In this document: piece after piece, positions 50,755 through 59,656 of the stretch
Layout of the letters: each line of letters opens with the position of its first letter
Position numbering within the stretch: the first letter of the stretch is position 1
Assembly (NCBI GenBank): GCA_964534275.1
Contig: CAZHQG010000014.1
Coordinates: 1 to 64,000, forward strand
Reading direction: 5' to 3'
Length of the DNA: 64,000 nucleotides
DNA from: HRBIN30 sp964534275
Lineage (GTDB): Bacteria; Desulfobacterota; Binatia; HRBIN30
Notes under the pieces: model-generated
Told to the model about the DNA's origin: nothing
What the model saw: the letters and a program-made list of their open reading frames with translations, nothing else
The model's database searches: none
Program-made: the position numbers and the translations under genes

Positions 50755-52581
50755 ATGCTTGCAAACTCGCCCGTGCGCGTGGCCATCGCTCTTGCCGCTG
50801 CCCTGTTCGTTCTGGGCGCCACTACTGGGGAGATCGTGCAACTCACGGTGAAATCCCCTGCACCCAGTGCCATTCGTGGCGGGACGGTCCCGTTAGAAGT
50901 TCGCGTGCAAATTGCCCCCGGCTGGCACATTCACGGACACGAAGCGGACGAGCCGTTTTTGATTCCTACGGAGCTGACGTTGGACTTGCCCCCTGGGGTG
51001 CGGGCAGGTGCCATCCGGTACCCCGAAGCGCAAGGCCGGACCTTCCGCTTTGCGCCGACCAAAGTACTGCACGTCTACGAAGGAACAGTTCGCATTACCA
51101 CAAGCGTGACGGTACCGGCTGAGTACGCGGGCGCCGAGGTCCCAATAACGGCAAACCTCAAGTACCAGGCGTGCACCGACACCACCTGCGCGCCACCGAA
51201 AACGGCGAGCGCCGAGCTGGTGTTGCCGGTTGCAGACCGCGGCGAAGCCGGCGTGCGCAGCAGCTCGCCGGGCATCATGAGCGGTGGCGTCGACTTTTCC
51301 GAGTTTCTCGCAGAGCGCGGGCGTCTGCTTACGTTGCTGCTGACCTGGATTCTCGGCCTTGGTTTGAATCTGACGCCCTGCGTCTACCCGCTCATCTCCG
51401 TCACCGTGGCTTACTTTGGTCGGCAATCTCAAGCGAGCGCGCGCCGCCGTGGCCTGCTTGCCGCTGCGTACGTGGCTGGTATCGTGGCGAGCTTCACGGC
51501 GCTCGGGGTGGCAGCGGCGAGCTCCGGAGCGATGTTCGGCTCTTGGCTACAGCAGCCCTGGGTACTGGTCGGTCTCGCAGGCTTGATGCTCGTGCTCGCG
51601 GGAAGCTCGTTTGGCCTTTACAATTTGCGCCTGCCGACCGCACTCACGCGCGTCGCCGGTCAGACGATGCCCGGCGTGTTGGGGTCGTTTGCGATGGGTG
51701 CCAGCATGGGCATCGTGGCCGCGCCCTGCGTAGGTCCTGTTTTGGTCGGGCTGCTTGCCTTCGTCAGCCAGCAAGGGGACCTGTGGCTCGCGCTGCAATT
51801 GTTTGCCGCACTCGCGCTGGGGCTCGGGTCCCCGTACTTGGTGTTGGCGTTCATGGTCAGTTCGCTCAAGATGCTGCCACGGTCTGGGGGCTGGCTTCTT
51901 TGGGTAGAGCGCGCGTTTGGTTTTCTTTTGCTTGCAATGGCAGTGTATTTCCTCTCCCCATTGCTTCCCCGCCAGGCTGTTTCGCTCGCGTACGCTGCCG
52001 TCGCGATTGCTGCCGCGCTCGTGCTCGGCTTGTTGCATGTGGAGGCAAGAAAAGGATGGCGAAGGTTCCAGCATGCCGTAGGATTGACGCTAGCTCTGTT
52101 TGGGGTTTGGCTGGCGCTGCCGCCGGCAAGTCGCGGCACGATTCGCTGGGAGCCTTACACCGAGCAGGCTCTGGAGCGCGCGCAGCAAGAGAACAAGCCC
52201 GTATTGATCGACTTTGTCGCCGACTGGTGCATTCCCTGCCACGAAATGGAAGCGACCACCTTTGCCGACCGGCGTGTGGCAAAGCTTGCCGAGGGCTTCG
52301 CCATGCTGCGTGCGGATCTTACGCTGGAGACCGAACACACGAAGTCCATCACGGAACGCTTCGAGGTGCGTGGTGTGCCAACGATCGTTCTCCTGGATGC
52401 GAATGGGCGTGAAGTGCACCGGATGGTCGGATACGTAGCGCCCGAAGAGCTGGCTCTGGCAATGGAAAAACTGATCCAGCAAGCCAGCCGCGCCGCCCCG
52501 GAGAGGTCTCAAAATTCGATCGTGAAACCTTCGCTCTCCTCGTTCTCCAGATCTTCCAAAGTCACGCGGGCCCGCGCATAA
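50755..52581 (+). CDS. dsbD: Thiol:disulfide interchange protein DsbD
   Basis: 608 residues. All three modules are present: periplasmic N-terminal domain with the Cys140/Cys145 pair (YQACTDTTCAPP), an eight-helix membrane region with Cys209 (LNLTPCVYP) and Cys325 (AAPCVGPVL), and a C-terminal thioredoxin domain with the CIPC centre (Cys492/Cys495, DWCIPCHEMEATTF). It carries reducing power from the cytoplasm to periplasmic DsbC-like or cytochrome maturation partners. Its last 24 codons overlap the convergent lipoprotein gene by 73 bases. Confidence 0.93.
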   Translation: MLANSPVRVAIALAAALFVLGATTGEIVQLTVKSPAPSAIRGGTVPLEVRVQIAPGWHIHGHEADEPFLIPTELTLDLPPGVRAGAIRYPEAQGRTFRFAPTKVLHVYEGTVRITTSVTVPAEYAGAEVPITANLKYQACTDTTCAPPKTASAELVLPVADRGEAGVRSSSPGIMSGGVDFSEFLAERGRLLTLLLTWILGLGLNLTPCVYPLISVTVAYFGRQSQASARRRGLLAAAYVAGIVASFTALGVAAASSGAMFGSWLQQPWVLVGLAGLMLVLAGSSFGLYNLRLPTALTRVAGQTMPGVLGSFAMGASMGIVAAPCVGPVLVGLLAFVSQQGDLWLALQLFAALALGLGSPYLVLAFMVSSLKMLPRSGGWLLWVERAFGFLLLAMAVYFLSPLLPRQAVSLAYAAVAIAAALVLGLLHVEARKGWRRFQHAVGLTLALFGVWLALPPASRGTIRWEPYTEQALERAQQENKPVLIDFVADWCIPCHEMEATTFADRRVAKLAEGFAMLRADLTLETEHTKSITERFEVRGVPTIVLLDANGREVHRMVGYVAPEELALAMEKLIQQASRAAPERSQNSIVKPSLSSFSRSSKVTRARA

Positions 52582-53279
52582 GAGCCGAAGGGAAACAGCA
52601 GGTACGCGTCCACTTCGGCGCCTGGTTGCAAAACGATGTCGCGCAACAGCTTGGCCGTGGCAGCTTCGCGCTTTTCGCCGGGAAGTATTTGCGCAACATC
52701 GGCCAAGCCTAACGGCTGCACCCGAGAGCCCTGAAAGGTTTGCAACACCACCCCGTCGGCGTGGAGCCGGTACCGCCGTTGGGTTCGGTTCACGACCCGG
52801 ACGCGCGCGGGCAGCACACCCGCGGACGAAAGGTCCACTTCCAAGCCGTTCGCGCTCGGCCGTTCCAACACCACCGCCACGTCCACGCCGGATTCTGCCA
52901 TAGGCCGAGGAGTGGGCCGAGCAGAGGCCACGGCTGCAAAGGTTTTTTCGAACTGCCCCGCAAAGTCGAGGTTTTCGAGACCTTGCCCTTCCGCCTTGGC
53001 CTGGATTTCCGCTCCTAAAGTCGTGCAGAACACCTGGACGAGCACGCGCGCAGTGCGCGTGCCGAGTTGCCTCTCGCCGACGACAACTCCCGGAGTCCCA
53101 GGCTGCGCCTGCGTAACCTCGGCGATCGTGTAGCCCAGTCGCTGGACCGTCCCCACGGCAATTTGCTGCGCCTCCCCACACGGGACCCCCTTTTCCTCGA
53201 TGCGCACGTAACGGCCGGCACAGCTAGCACCGAGCACGACGAAGCCCCAAAGAAACAACGCTCGCCATCTCGTACCCAT
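52509..53279 (-). CDS. Predicted lipoprotein of unknown function
   Basis: 256 residues. Lipoprotein signal: WRALFLWGFVVLGASCAG with lipobox GASC (about Cys20). The mature part shows a beta-rich N-terminus (YVRIEEKGVPCGEAQQIAVGTVQRLGYTIAEV) and a C-terminal beta region ending YARARVTLEDLENEESEGFTIEF. No catalytic motif or known family was recognised. The start MGTRWRA was chosen so the signal peptide begins directly; an upstream ATG lies before a charged segment. Overlaps dsbD by 73 bases at its 3' end. Confidence 0.7.
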   Translation of the reverse strand: MGTRWRALFLWGFVVLGASCAGRYVRIEEKGVPCGEAQQIAVGTVQRLGYTIAEVTQAQPGTPGVVVGERQLGTRTARVLVQVFCTTLGAEIQAKAEGQGLENLDFAGQFEKTFAAVASARPTPRPMAESGVDVAVVLERPSANGLEVDLSSAGVLPARVRVVNRTQRRYRLHADGVVLQTFQGSRVQPLGLADVAQILPGEKREAATAKLLRDIVLQPGAEVDAYLLFPFGSYARARVTLEDLENEESEGFTIEF

Positions 53280-53433
53280 GACGCTCCTGTAAAACTCGGC
53301 CGCTTCGACATGAAAAGACCCGTATCGCTCGTGTGGCGCTTTTCGGGCCTCCATCCGCATGGCGGGTGGCTTTACAGGAGAAAGTTTCCGCTTGCACGCG
53401 CGGCGAGAATGATGTCATGAATGATTGTTCATC

Positions 53434-55662
53434 ATGGGAGAAAGCGTTCCAGTCGAGGCAGCCGTTCTCGCAAACGGCAACGGCGCTTCCGACGCGCTTC
53501 TGGCGCGAGCGCGGGCTGCGGGGTGGCTTTTGTTCACTGCTCTCGCATCGTTCGCCGTGGTGGAAGTTGTCGCACGCCCCGGAGAAAACCCGGCTGTGAC
53601 CGCGGTCCACCTCCTCGGCTTGGGCGCGCTCTCCCTGCTTATGTTGCCGCTGTACCGTTCGCGAAGTCCCCACACAATTACCGTGGCTGGGGTGTGTGCA
53701 GTCCTCGTCTGTGCGCTTGTCAGCGGGGCGGTGGCCATCCTGACCGGAGATGCCAACACGTCGTCCTTCATTTTTGTCGCTTTGGGCATGGGCAGCGCAG
53801 CGCTGGTTCCTTGGGGCGTGCGCCCACAGGCGCTGGTCGTCGCGAGCCTTGCGCTCCTGTACCCGATCCTGGTTTATGCCACCGAAGGCGGGCTCTCGCC
53901 ATTTCGGTTGCGCGAGTATCTCGGCCTGGTCGTCATCCTCGCCGCATCGGCCTACATCGCTGCCGAACTCGAACGGAACCGCCAGCGCGCTGCGGTGGAG
54001 CAGGCCCAGCGATTGGCCCGGGAGCGTGAGATCGAACGACAACGCAAGTTTTTGCGCGACGTGATCGACATAAACCCCCACCTGATCTTTGCCAAAGACT
54101 CGGAGGGCCGTTTTACCTTGGCCAACCAGGCCGTTGCGCAAACCTACGGCACTACGGTGGAAAACCTCATCGGAAAGACGGACAAGGACTTCAACCCCTA
54201 CGACGAGGAGACCGACTTCTTCCGCAAGATCGACCGCGAAGTTTTGGAGACGGGGGAGGAGCGAGTCGTTCCCGAGGAACGTATCACGGATGCTGCCGGC
54301 AGGGTGCGCTGGCTGCGTACCATCAAGCGGCCACTGTTTTCCCCCGACGGCAAGCCGGAACAAGTGCTCGGGGTGGCGATCGACATCACGGAGCAACGCA
54401 TCGCGCAGGAAGAGCTCAGAGAGGAAGCTTGGGTGGCGTTAACCCTCTCGCAGGCAGCGGAGGAGATTATCTCTGGCCTGCGCGCACCGTGCTTACCAGC
54501 GGTTCTGTGCCGAGTGGCCACCTGGGCGTTAGGCGGGACGTGGGCGCAGCTCTGGTCGGTCGATGAAAAGTCCGACCTACTTGTTCCCACAGCGCACCAC
54601 GCCGCGCCGCAAGAAGTTTGGGAGGCGCTTCAAGTCGTAGAAATTCATCGGGGAATGGTGCCCCGCCTGTGGGAACGAGCAGCGACGCGGCAACTCACCG
54701 TGATTCGACCGGAGGATGCGGAGGAATGGATCCCCCGAGGGCTATTCCGGCTAGCCCGCCAATTTACCGGCGCCGTGTTGATCCCGCTCTCCCGAGGTAG
54801 CGAGCTTTCCGGTGCGCTGGTTGTGGGACTCCAAGCAGACGCGATCCCCTTGTCGCCAGCGCTCGAGCGCATCGCCTATGGGCTTTCTCAACTAGCTTCG
54901 CTGACCTTGGAAAACGCCCGCCTGTTGGAGGAACTGGAACGGGCCAGCCGCTTGAAATCGGAATTTATGGCAACAATGTCGCATGAATTGCGCACGCCAC
55001 TGAACGTGATCCTTGGCTACAGCGGCCTCCTATTGGAAAACGTCATGGGGGAACTCACGAGCGAGCAACACCAGGTGATTGCGCGGTTACGTGCCAACGC
55101 GCTGCAGTTGCTGGATCTCATCAATGCCACTCTCGACGTTACTCGGCTCGAGACCGGGCGTGTCCCCGTGGATGCACGACCCACCTCGCTAGCCGAAGTC
55201 GTCGCGCTAACAGTTCGAGAAGCGGTGGAGCAGCTTTCCCCGGACGGCGTCGAAATCTGGCGGTGCGTACCTCCGACCTTGCCACCGGTAGTAACCGATC
55301 CCGTGAAACTCAAAGTCATCGTGAAAAACCTGGTCACCAACGCGCTCAAGTTTACGCCTGCGGGTTTTGTGCTCGTCGACGGGACGGTGGATGCCGGACG
55401 GGTCGTCCTTCACGTCGCCGACACGGGCATCGGGATCCCTCCCGAGCAGCAACGACAGATTTTCGAGCCGTTTCGTCAAGCAAGCGCACCGGTGGACCAA
55501 CGCCACGGTGGAGTGGGTCTCGGGCTTTACATCGTCCAGCGACTCGTCGACGCCCTGGGTGGTTCCGTGACTCTCGAGAGCACGCCAGGTAAGGGATCTC
55601 TCTTTACCGTGGTCTTGCCCACCCACATCCACAACTCGGCGGACGCTTCCGCTGCCCATTGA
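53434..55662 (+). CDS. PAS/GAF sensor histidine kinase
   Basis: 742 residues. Five to six transmembrane helices (about 25-180), a PAS domain (HLIFAKDSEGRFTLANQA through ITEQR, about 210-320), a GAF-like domain (about 345-490), HisKA with phospho-acceptor His517 (MATMSHELRTPLNVILGYSGLLLE) and a HATPase_c domain with N and G boxes (VKNLVTNALKFTP, VADTGIGIPPE, GGVGLGLYIVQRLVDALGG). No response regulator is adjacent, so it is an orphan kinase. A near-cognate TTG at 53425 is in frame but ATG 53434 is preferred. Confidence 0.92.
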   Translation: MGESVPVEAAVLANGNGASDALLARARAAGWLLFTALASFAVVEVVARPGENPAVTAVHLLGLGALSLLMLPLYRSRSPHTITVAGVCAVLVCALVSGAVAILTGDANTSSFIFVALGMGSAALVPWGVRPQALVVASLALLYPILVYATEGGLSPFRLREYLGLVVILAASAYIAAELERNRQRAAVEQAQRLAREREIERQRKFLRDVIDINPHLIFAKDSEGRFTLANQAVAQTYGTTVENLIGKTDKDFNPYDEETDFFRKIDREVLETGEERVVPEERITDAAGRVRWLRTIKRPLFSPDGKPEQVLGVAIDITEQRIAQEELREEAWVALTLSQAAEEIISGLRAPCLPAVLCRVATWALGGTWAQLWSVDEKSDLLVPTAHHAAPQEVWEALQVVEIHRGMVPRLWERAATRQLTVIRPEDAEEWIPRGLFRLARQFTGAVLIPLSRGSELSGALVVGLQADAIPLSPALERIAYGLSQLASLTLENARLLEELERASRLKSEFMATMSHELRTPLNVILGYSGLLLENVMGELTSEQHQVIARLRANALQLLDLINATLDVTRLETGRVPVDARPTSLAEVVALTVREAVEQLSPDGVEIWRCVPPTLPPVVTDPVKLKVIVKNLVTNALKFTPAGFVLVDGTVDAGRVVLHVADTGIGIPPEQQRQIFEPFRQASAPVDQRHGGVGLGLYIVQRLVDALGGSVTLESTPGKGSLFTVVLPTHIHNSADASAAH

Positions 55663-55712
55663 GAATCGTGCAAATCCTCCGGGCCACGCCTCCGCATTCT
55701 CCACGGCGCGGC

Positions 55713-57743
55713 TTACAAGTCGTTGTCGTCCTGCAAGTCGATCACCACGGGTATTGAGTTGTTGCTCGGGTCGGCGTCGGTTTGCTGGCCAGACACCAGC
55801 AAGCGCGCCACACAACGGCCGGGCGAGCCGGGAAAAAGCGAGTTAACCATTTCCCTTGTAAACCGCACCGGCAACTGTGCTCGAGCTTGGCTGCTCCCCG
55901 TCATCGCCACCCCGAAGAACTCCCGAGCACTGCGGAGCACGAGCGGCGCTTGCACGAGCCCAGGCGGGCAGTCTCCTGGGTCCAGCGACAGTGAAACCGT
56001 ATCGCTCGAAGCGCCGTTTCGAACTTTGACCGTGACCATCTTGACCAATTCCGATTTGCCCCGGGTCAGCCGCAGGAAGAGCGGCTTGAGTGCGTCGAGG
56101 ACCAACTGATTCGAGGCTGTTTTCGGATCGACGTCGTTCTCATCGATGACGTCTAGCGGAACAGGGACCACCTCGTTGCCCGGGTACGGGTCGATATTGT
56201 CGCTGGCAAGCACTTCTGCGGAAACTTGAAGTTCGCACCGAGCTGGGGCCTTGGAATCAGGAGTGTGAAACGCGTTCGATTGCAAATGCAGCCACACGGT
56301 TGCCTTTGCCTGGGTGCCAGGGGCCAAGTCGACCCGGTCCGGGGCGTCGGCAAAGATGCCGAAATTTGCGGCTCCAACGGTACCAGGTGGGCAGGTACCG
56401 TCGCTGACGGCAAGGCGGAACAACGCGCGGTCTCCCCACGTATCGCCGTGGCGAAGGGCTACCGACACCGGCACGTACGCTTCGGGCTTCCCGCGCCGGA
56501 TCCGCACCTTGACCCGCGGCGGCGGAAGTACGGCCGCGTCGTGCAAATTCGCAGACGCCGGGTAAATAAAGTTCACGGCCGCAAGGTCATCGGCACGCAA
56601 GGCAGCACAGCGCCCGTCGAAATGCGCGTATGCAAACATGGTTGCCCGTCCGTCACCGGAATGGCCGATTCCAATGGTGTGCCCAAGTTCGTGGGTCATC
56701 ACCTCTGCCACGTTGCAAGCGTTCCAGAACGGACAACTCCCCCAACCATTGTTGAATAGGATCCTTGCCGTGGTGATGCGCGAAAATCTGACCCCGTTGA
56801 TTTCCACGGTATCGTTGTTGTTCACGCAGTAACCGCCCACAGCCAACACTCCGGAACAAAACCAAGGATCGGAAATCATGTTGTCTGGATCGTTGAAAAT
56901 GATTTGCGTCGGCCCACTGCAGTCCACCTTTCCTGGGGGCATCGTGCCCGCCACGGCCAAATCGATGGTGGCCGTCGCGGGCACGGACCAGGCTGCCATC
57001 GCTGCCGTTACGGCAGCGTTCGTTTGTTCTACCCCCAACGTTGCGTCTCCAGTTTCATCGACAAAGTACTCCACAGGCAGGCCCTGGTCGGGCTGAAACC
57101 AACGGCCCGGGTTCCCCATGAGCGCAAAAGGCGCCGTGTACGTGTCGCCAAGATCTTCCGATGTCGCGTCGGAGCGCGGCACGGCACGTGGCCCCAACGT
57201 GCCACCAAGTGTGCGGCGAACGGAGCGACGTAAGTCTTCGAGATCGTATACTGCACGCGCAGGTGCCGGGCGTAAGGAGCGACCATCCCACTCGAGGGCC
57301 GTTGTTTCCGGCCCGAGGTCGCGAACCGCATACACCTGTTGGTCACGCTGCCGCAGGCTGTACTTGCCCATGGCCAAGCTGGTTGTTGCCCAGTGCCCGT
57401 CCGGTCGCTGCGTCGCGAATACCAGCACCTGCTCGCCTACCCGGTACTCAGGCACTCCGAAAAACCGTGCTTCGGTCCCACCCGCCGTACCACCCATCTC
57501 CACCAACTCGAATGCTGGGGGCACCGCTCCTTTCCATACTTCCACGACACGCAGGCGAACGTGTGTGGCGAGCTTGCTCGACTCGTTTGCTCGCATCGGC
57601 TCGACACGTTCGACTTCGCCAAGGACGATGGCGTCCGCTTGCTGCGCAAGCTGTTGTTCGTCGGCTAGGACGAACGTGGTCGCCGCGGCCACTACCGGCA
57701 GCGCAAGTGAAGTAAAAAAGGCAAGAACTCTGACTGTCCACAT
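55713..57743 (-). CDS. Exported metzincin-type metalloprotease with tandem beta domains
   Basis: 676 residues. Signal peptide at about 1-21 (VLAFFTSLALPVVAAA). The zinc motif HELGHTIGIGH (His351, Glu352, His355, His361) plus a Met-turn-like TMFAYAH downstream mark a matrixin/metzincin catalytic domain (about 210-390). Two related C-terminal domains follow (about 430-545 and 570-676), each with a DxxxCPPG motif and a second late Cys, CARDB/Ig-like. An extracellular proteolytic role is likely. GGAGG precedes the ATG at 57743. Confidence 0.85.
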   Translation of the reverse strand: MWTVRVLAFFTSLALPVVAAATTFVLADEQQLAQQADAIVLGEVERVEPMRANESSKLATHVRLRVVEVWKGAVPPAFELVEMGGTAGGTEARFFGVPEYRVGEQVLVFATQRPDGHWATTSLAMGKYSLRQRDQQVYAVRDLGPETTALEWDGRSLRPAPARAVYDLEDLRRSVRRTLGGTLGPRAVPRSDATSEDLGDTYTAPFALMGNPGRWFQPDQGLPVEYFVDETGDATLGVEQTNAAVTAAMAAWSVPATATIDLAVAGTMPPGKVDCSGPTQIIFNDPDNMISDPWFCSGVLAVGGYCVNNNDTVEINGVRFSRITTARILFNNGWGSCPFWNACNVAEVMTHELGHTIGIGHSGDGRATMFAYAHFDGRCAALRADDLAAVNFIYPASANLHDAAVLPPPRVKVRIRRGKPEAYVPVSVALRHGDTWGDRALFRLAVSDGTCPPGTVGAANFGIFADAPDRVDLAPGTQAKATVWLHLQSNAFHTPDSKAPARCELQVSAEVLASDNIDPYPGNEVVPVPLDVIDENDVDPKTASNQLVLDALKPLFLRLTRGKSELVKMVTVKVRNGASSDTVSLSLDPGDCPPGLVQAPLVLRSAREFFGVAMTGSSQARAQLPVRFTREMVNSLFPGSPGRCVARLLVSGQQTDADPSNNSIPVVIDLQDDNDL

Positions 57744-57924
57744 CGAATGTTTCCTCCGAATGTGGAAGAGCCAGAGCGACTCGCATGCCAACCCAAAGAA
57801 ATTGCCGGTCTACCCCCAGTAGGCAGCAAGCACAGTTACGAAAGTAACGGAACGTCCGAAACCGGCAGCGGCCCTGTCAGGCAACGGGGCGCTGACTTGC
57901 TTGGTAGCATGGAAGTTGCGTCCA

Positions 57925-59391
57925 CTACCGCTGCGAACGCCAGACGGCGCCGCCAAGTCTCACCAGCTCTGCATGGAGATCCCGCAGGGTGTTCGCTGCG
58001 TCGCGGCGTCGGTCGAGAGAGCGCGGAATTCCGCCGGCGTTGGCGAATCGCTCGATGTCTTGCAACCCTGGTGCGTCGCGTGTGGTCACCCCAAGGGCTA
58101 CGCACTCTGGAGGGGCCTCGCGATCCACGGTGATCACCGGTAGCGCCGGGAATGGGCGCGGGTTGTCGGTCTCCAGCCGACTCCGATCGAAGGCATCGAG
58201 AAAAATATTCGCGTTCGCATCGCGCTGAGTAAGCGGCGGTAACCCGAACAGGAATTCCAGGAAGGCCGGGTACGAACTGTGCTCGTACAAGGTCGAAGAC
58301 ACGTACCCTTTGCGGGCCCACGGAGACGCCACGAACGCCGGCACTCGGGGCCCGAGCGCGCCAAAGCCTTCCGCTGCGCGCTCGTCAGGCACGGTGGGCG
58401 GGGGTACGTGGTCGAAAAAGCCGCCATGCTCGTCGTACGTCAAAATAAACATGCTGCGGCGCCACTGCGGGCTTGCCCCCAGAGCACGGAGCACAGCAGA
58501 CACGAACGCCTGGCCGAGCTGGACATCGTGCGGCGGATGATCGTCGTTGATTCCGAACCCTGGCTCGACAACGCACACCGACGGAAGGGTTCCGGCACGA
58601 GCATCTTCAAAAAACGCTTGCAGGGGCAGGAGCCGCGAGGTCTGGGGGCGCAAGCTCGCCCAAAGGGCGAGAAACGGAAGGTCTGTGTAGTAGTACTTCC
58701 ACTCGATGCCGGCAGCGTCGAGCACGTCGTAAATGGTTTTGAAGCGAAACCCTGGGGGAGAAGGAAAATCGTTGTTTTTGCGGCCAGCCGACTGGGCAGC
58801 GTGCAAGTACATGCGGTTCGGCCAGGTCGGACCTCGCACGGAGCAAAACCACCGCTGGCACAGCACGAATTCGTCAGCCATCGCGTAATAAATCGGCAAC
58901 TGATGGCGCTGGTAGTATCCCATGACCTGGTCGCCGTGTGTCGGACCTACGGCCGCCCAGTGCTCCCGCACAAAGCCGTCCATGCGCCCGTCGTTCACCT
59001 GTCGAAAACTGGCCTCCCATCCGTGTGGCGGGTCTTCGACACACCGATCCGTCATCGGAAATACCCGCACCATCGACCCGTCCGGACGCGGATTCGCAAA
59101 GTTGGCTTGCAAGCCGTCGACCGTCGTGCGGCCTTCGTGCAACGACAGCGCCCCCAAGAAATGGTCGAAGGTACGGTTTTCCATCATGACCAAGACAACC
59201 GTATCGACCTTCAAATCGCGCGGGGTCAGCGGTGGCGCGCCTTCCCCATCGTCCCCGCAACTCGTCACCCATGGAGCTAACGCGACTGCTCCGGCTGCTG
59301 CCCCGATTTGCTTGAGCGCCTCGCGACGGGTAACCCCCGCCGCACCGGCAACGCGCGTCTTGAAGAGCTTCCTTTTCCTTCTTTGCTTCAC
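57925..59391 (-). CDS. Exported phosphoesterase family protein (phospholipase C / acid phosphatase-like)
   Basis: 488 residues. N-terminus TRREALKQIGAAAGAVALAPWVTSC is a twin-arginine-like or lipoprotein signal. The family core VVLVMMENRTFDHFLGAL (about 65-82, with the ENRTFD motif) and later HDVQLGQAFVSAVL and DEHGGFFDHVPPP are diagnostic for PF04185 phosphoesterases. Substrate unknown: members hydrolyse phospholipids or phosphate monoesters. GTG start at 59391 with AGGAG; a frame with 33 extra codons upstream is not favoured. 181 bases before the metzincin gene, same strand. Confidence 0.83.
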   Translation of the reverse strand: MKQRRKRKLFKTRVAGAAGVTRREALKQIGAAAGAVALAPWVTSCGDDGEGAPPLTPRDLKVDTVVLVMMENRTFDHFLGALSLHEGRTTVDGLQANFANPRPDGSMVRVFPMTDRCVEDPPHGWEASFRQVNDGRMDGFVREHWAAVGPTHGDQVMGYYQRHQLPIYYAMADEFVLCQRWFCSVRGPTWPNRMYLHAAQSAGRKNNDFPSPPGFRFKTIYDVLDAAGIEWKYYYTDLPFLALWASLRPQTSRLLPLQAFFEDARAGTLPSVCVVEPGFGINDDHPPHDVQLGQAFVSAVLRALGASPQWRRSMFILTYDEHGGFFDHVPPPTVPDERAAEGFGALGPRVPAFVASPWARKGYVSSTLYEHSSYPAFLEFLFGLPPLTQRDANANIFLDAFDRSRLETDNPRPFPALPVITVDREAPPECVALGVTTRDAPGLQDIERFANAGGIPRSLDRRRDAANTLRDLHAELVRLGGAVWRSQR

Positions 59392-59656
59392 AGGTTCACT
59401 CCTTCGTTCCCTTGCTGCCCAAAATTCCCGCAAGCTGCAAGGCACCGCGTGGCGCAACCCACAAATTTTCACTGTACTTTCATGCGCCAATGCGCCGGCT
59501 GCGGGCGGTCCGGGTTGTCATCGGCACTCAAATTTGCTCTCGCCGGCCAGCGGGTTTCGAGGAAGCTCCCTGTCGGAGCACGCCATCGCAACGCCGAGAA
59601 TCCGGAGCAGCCAGAACGCAACAGGAAGAAGTGCGGCCGTGAGTCAGACGGCTGGT

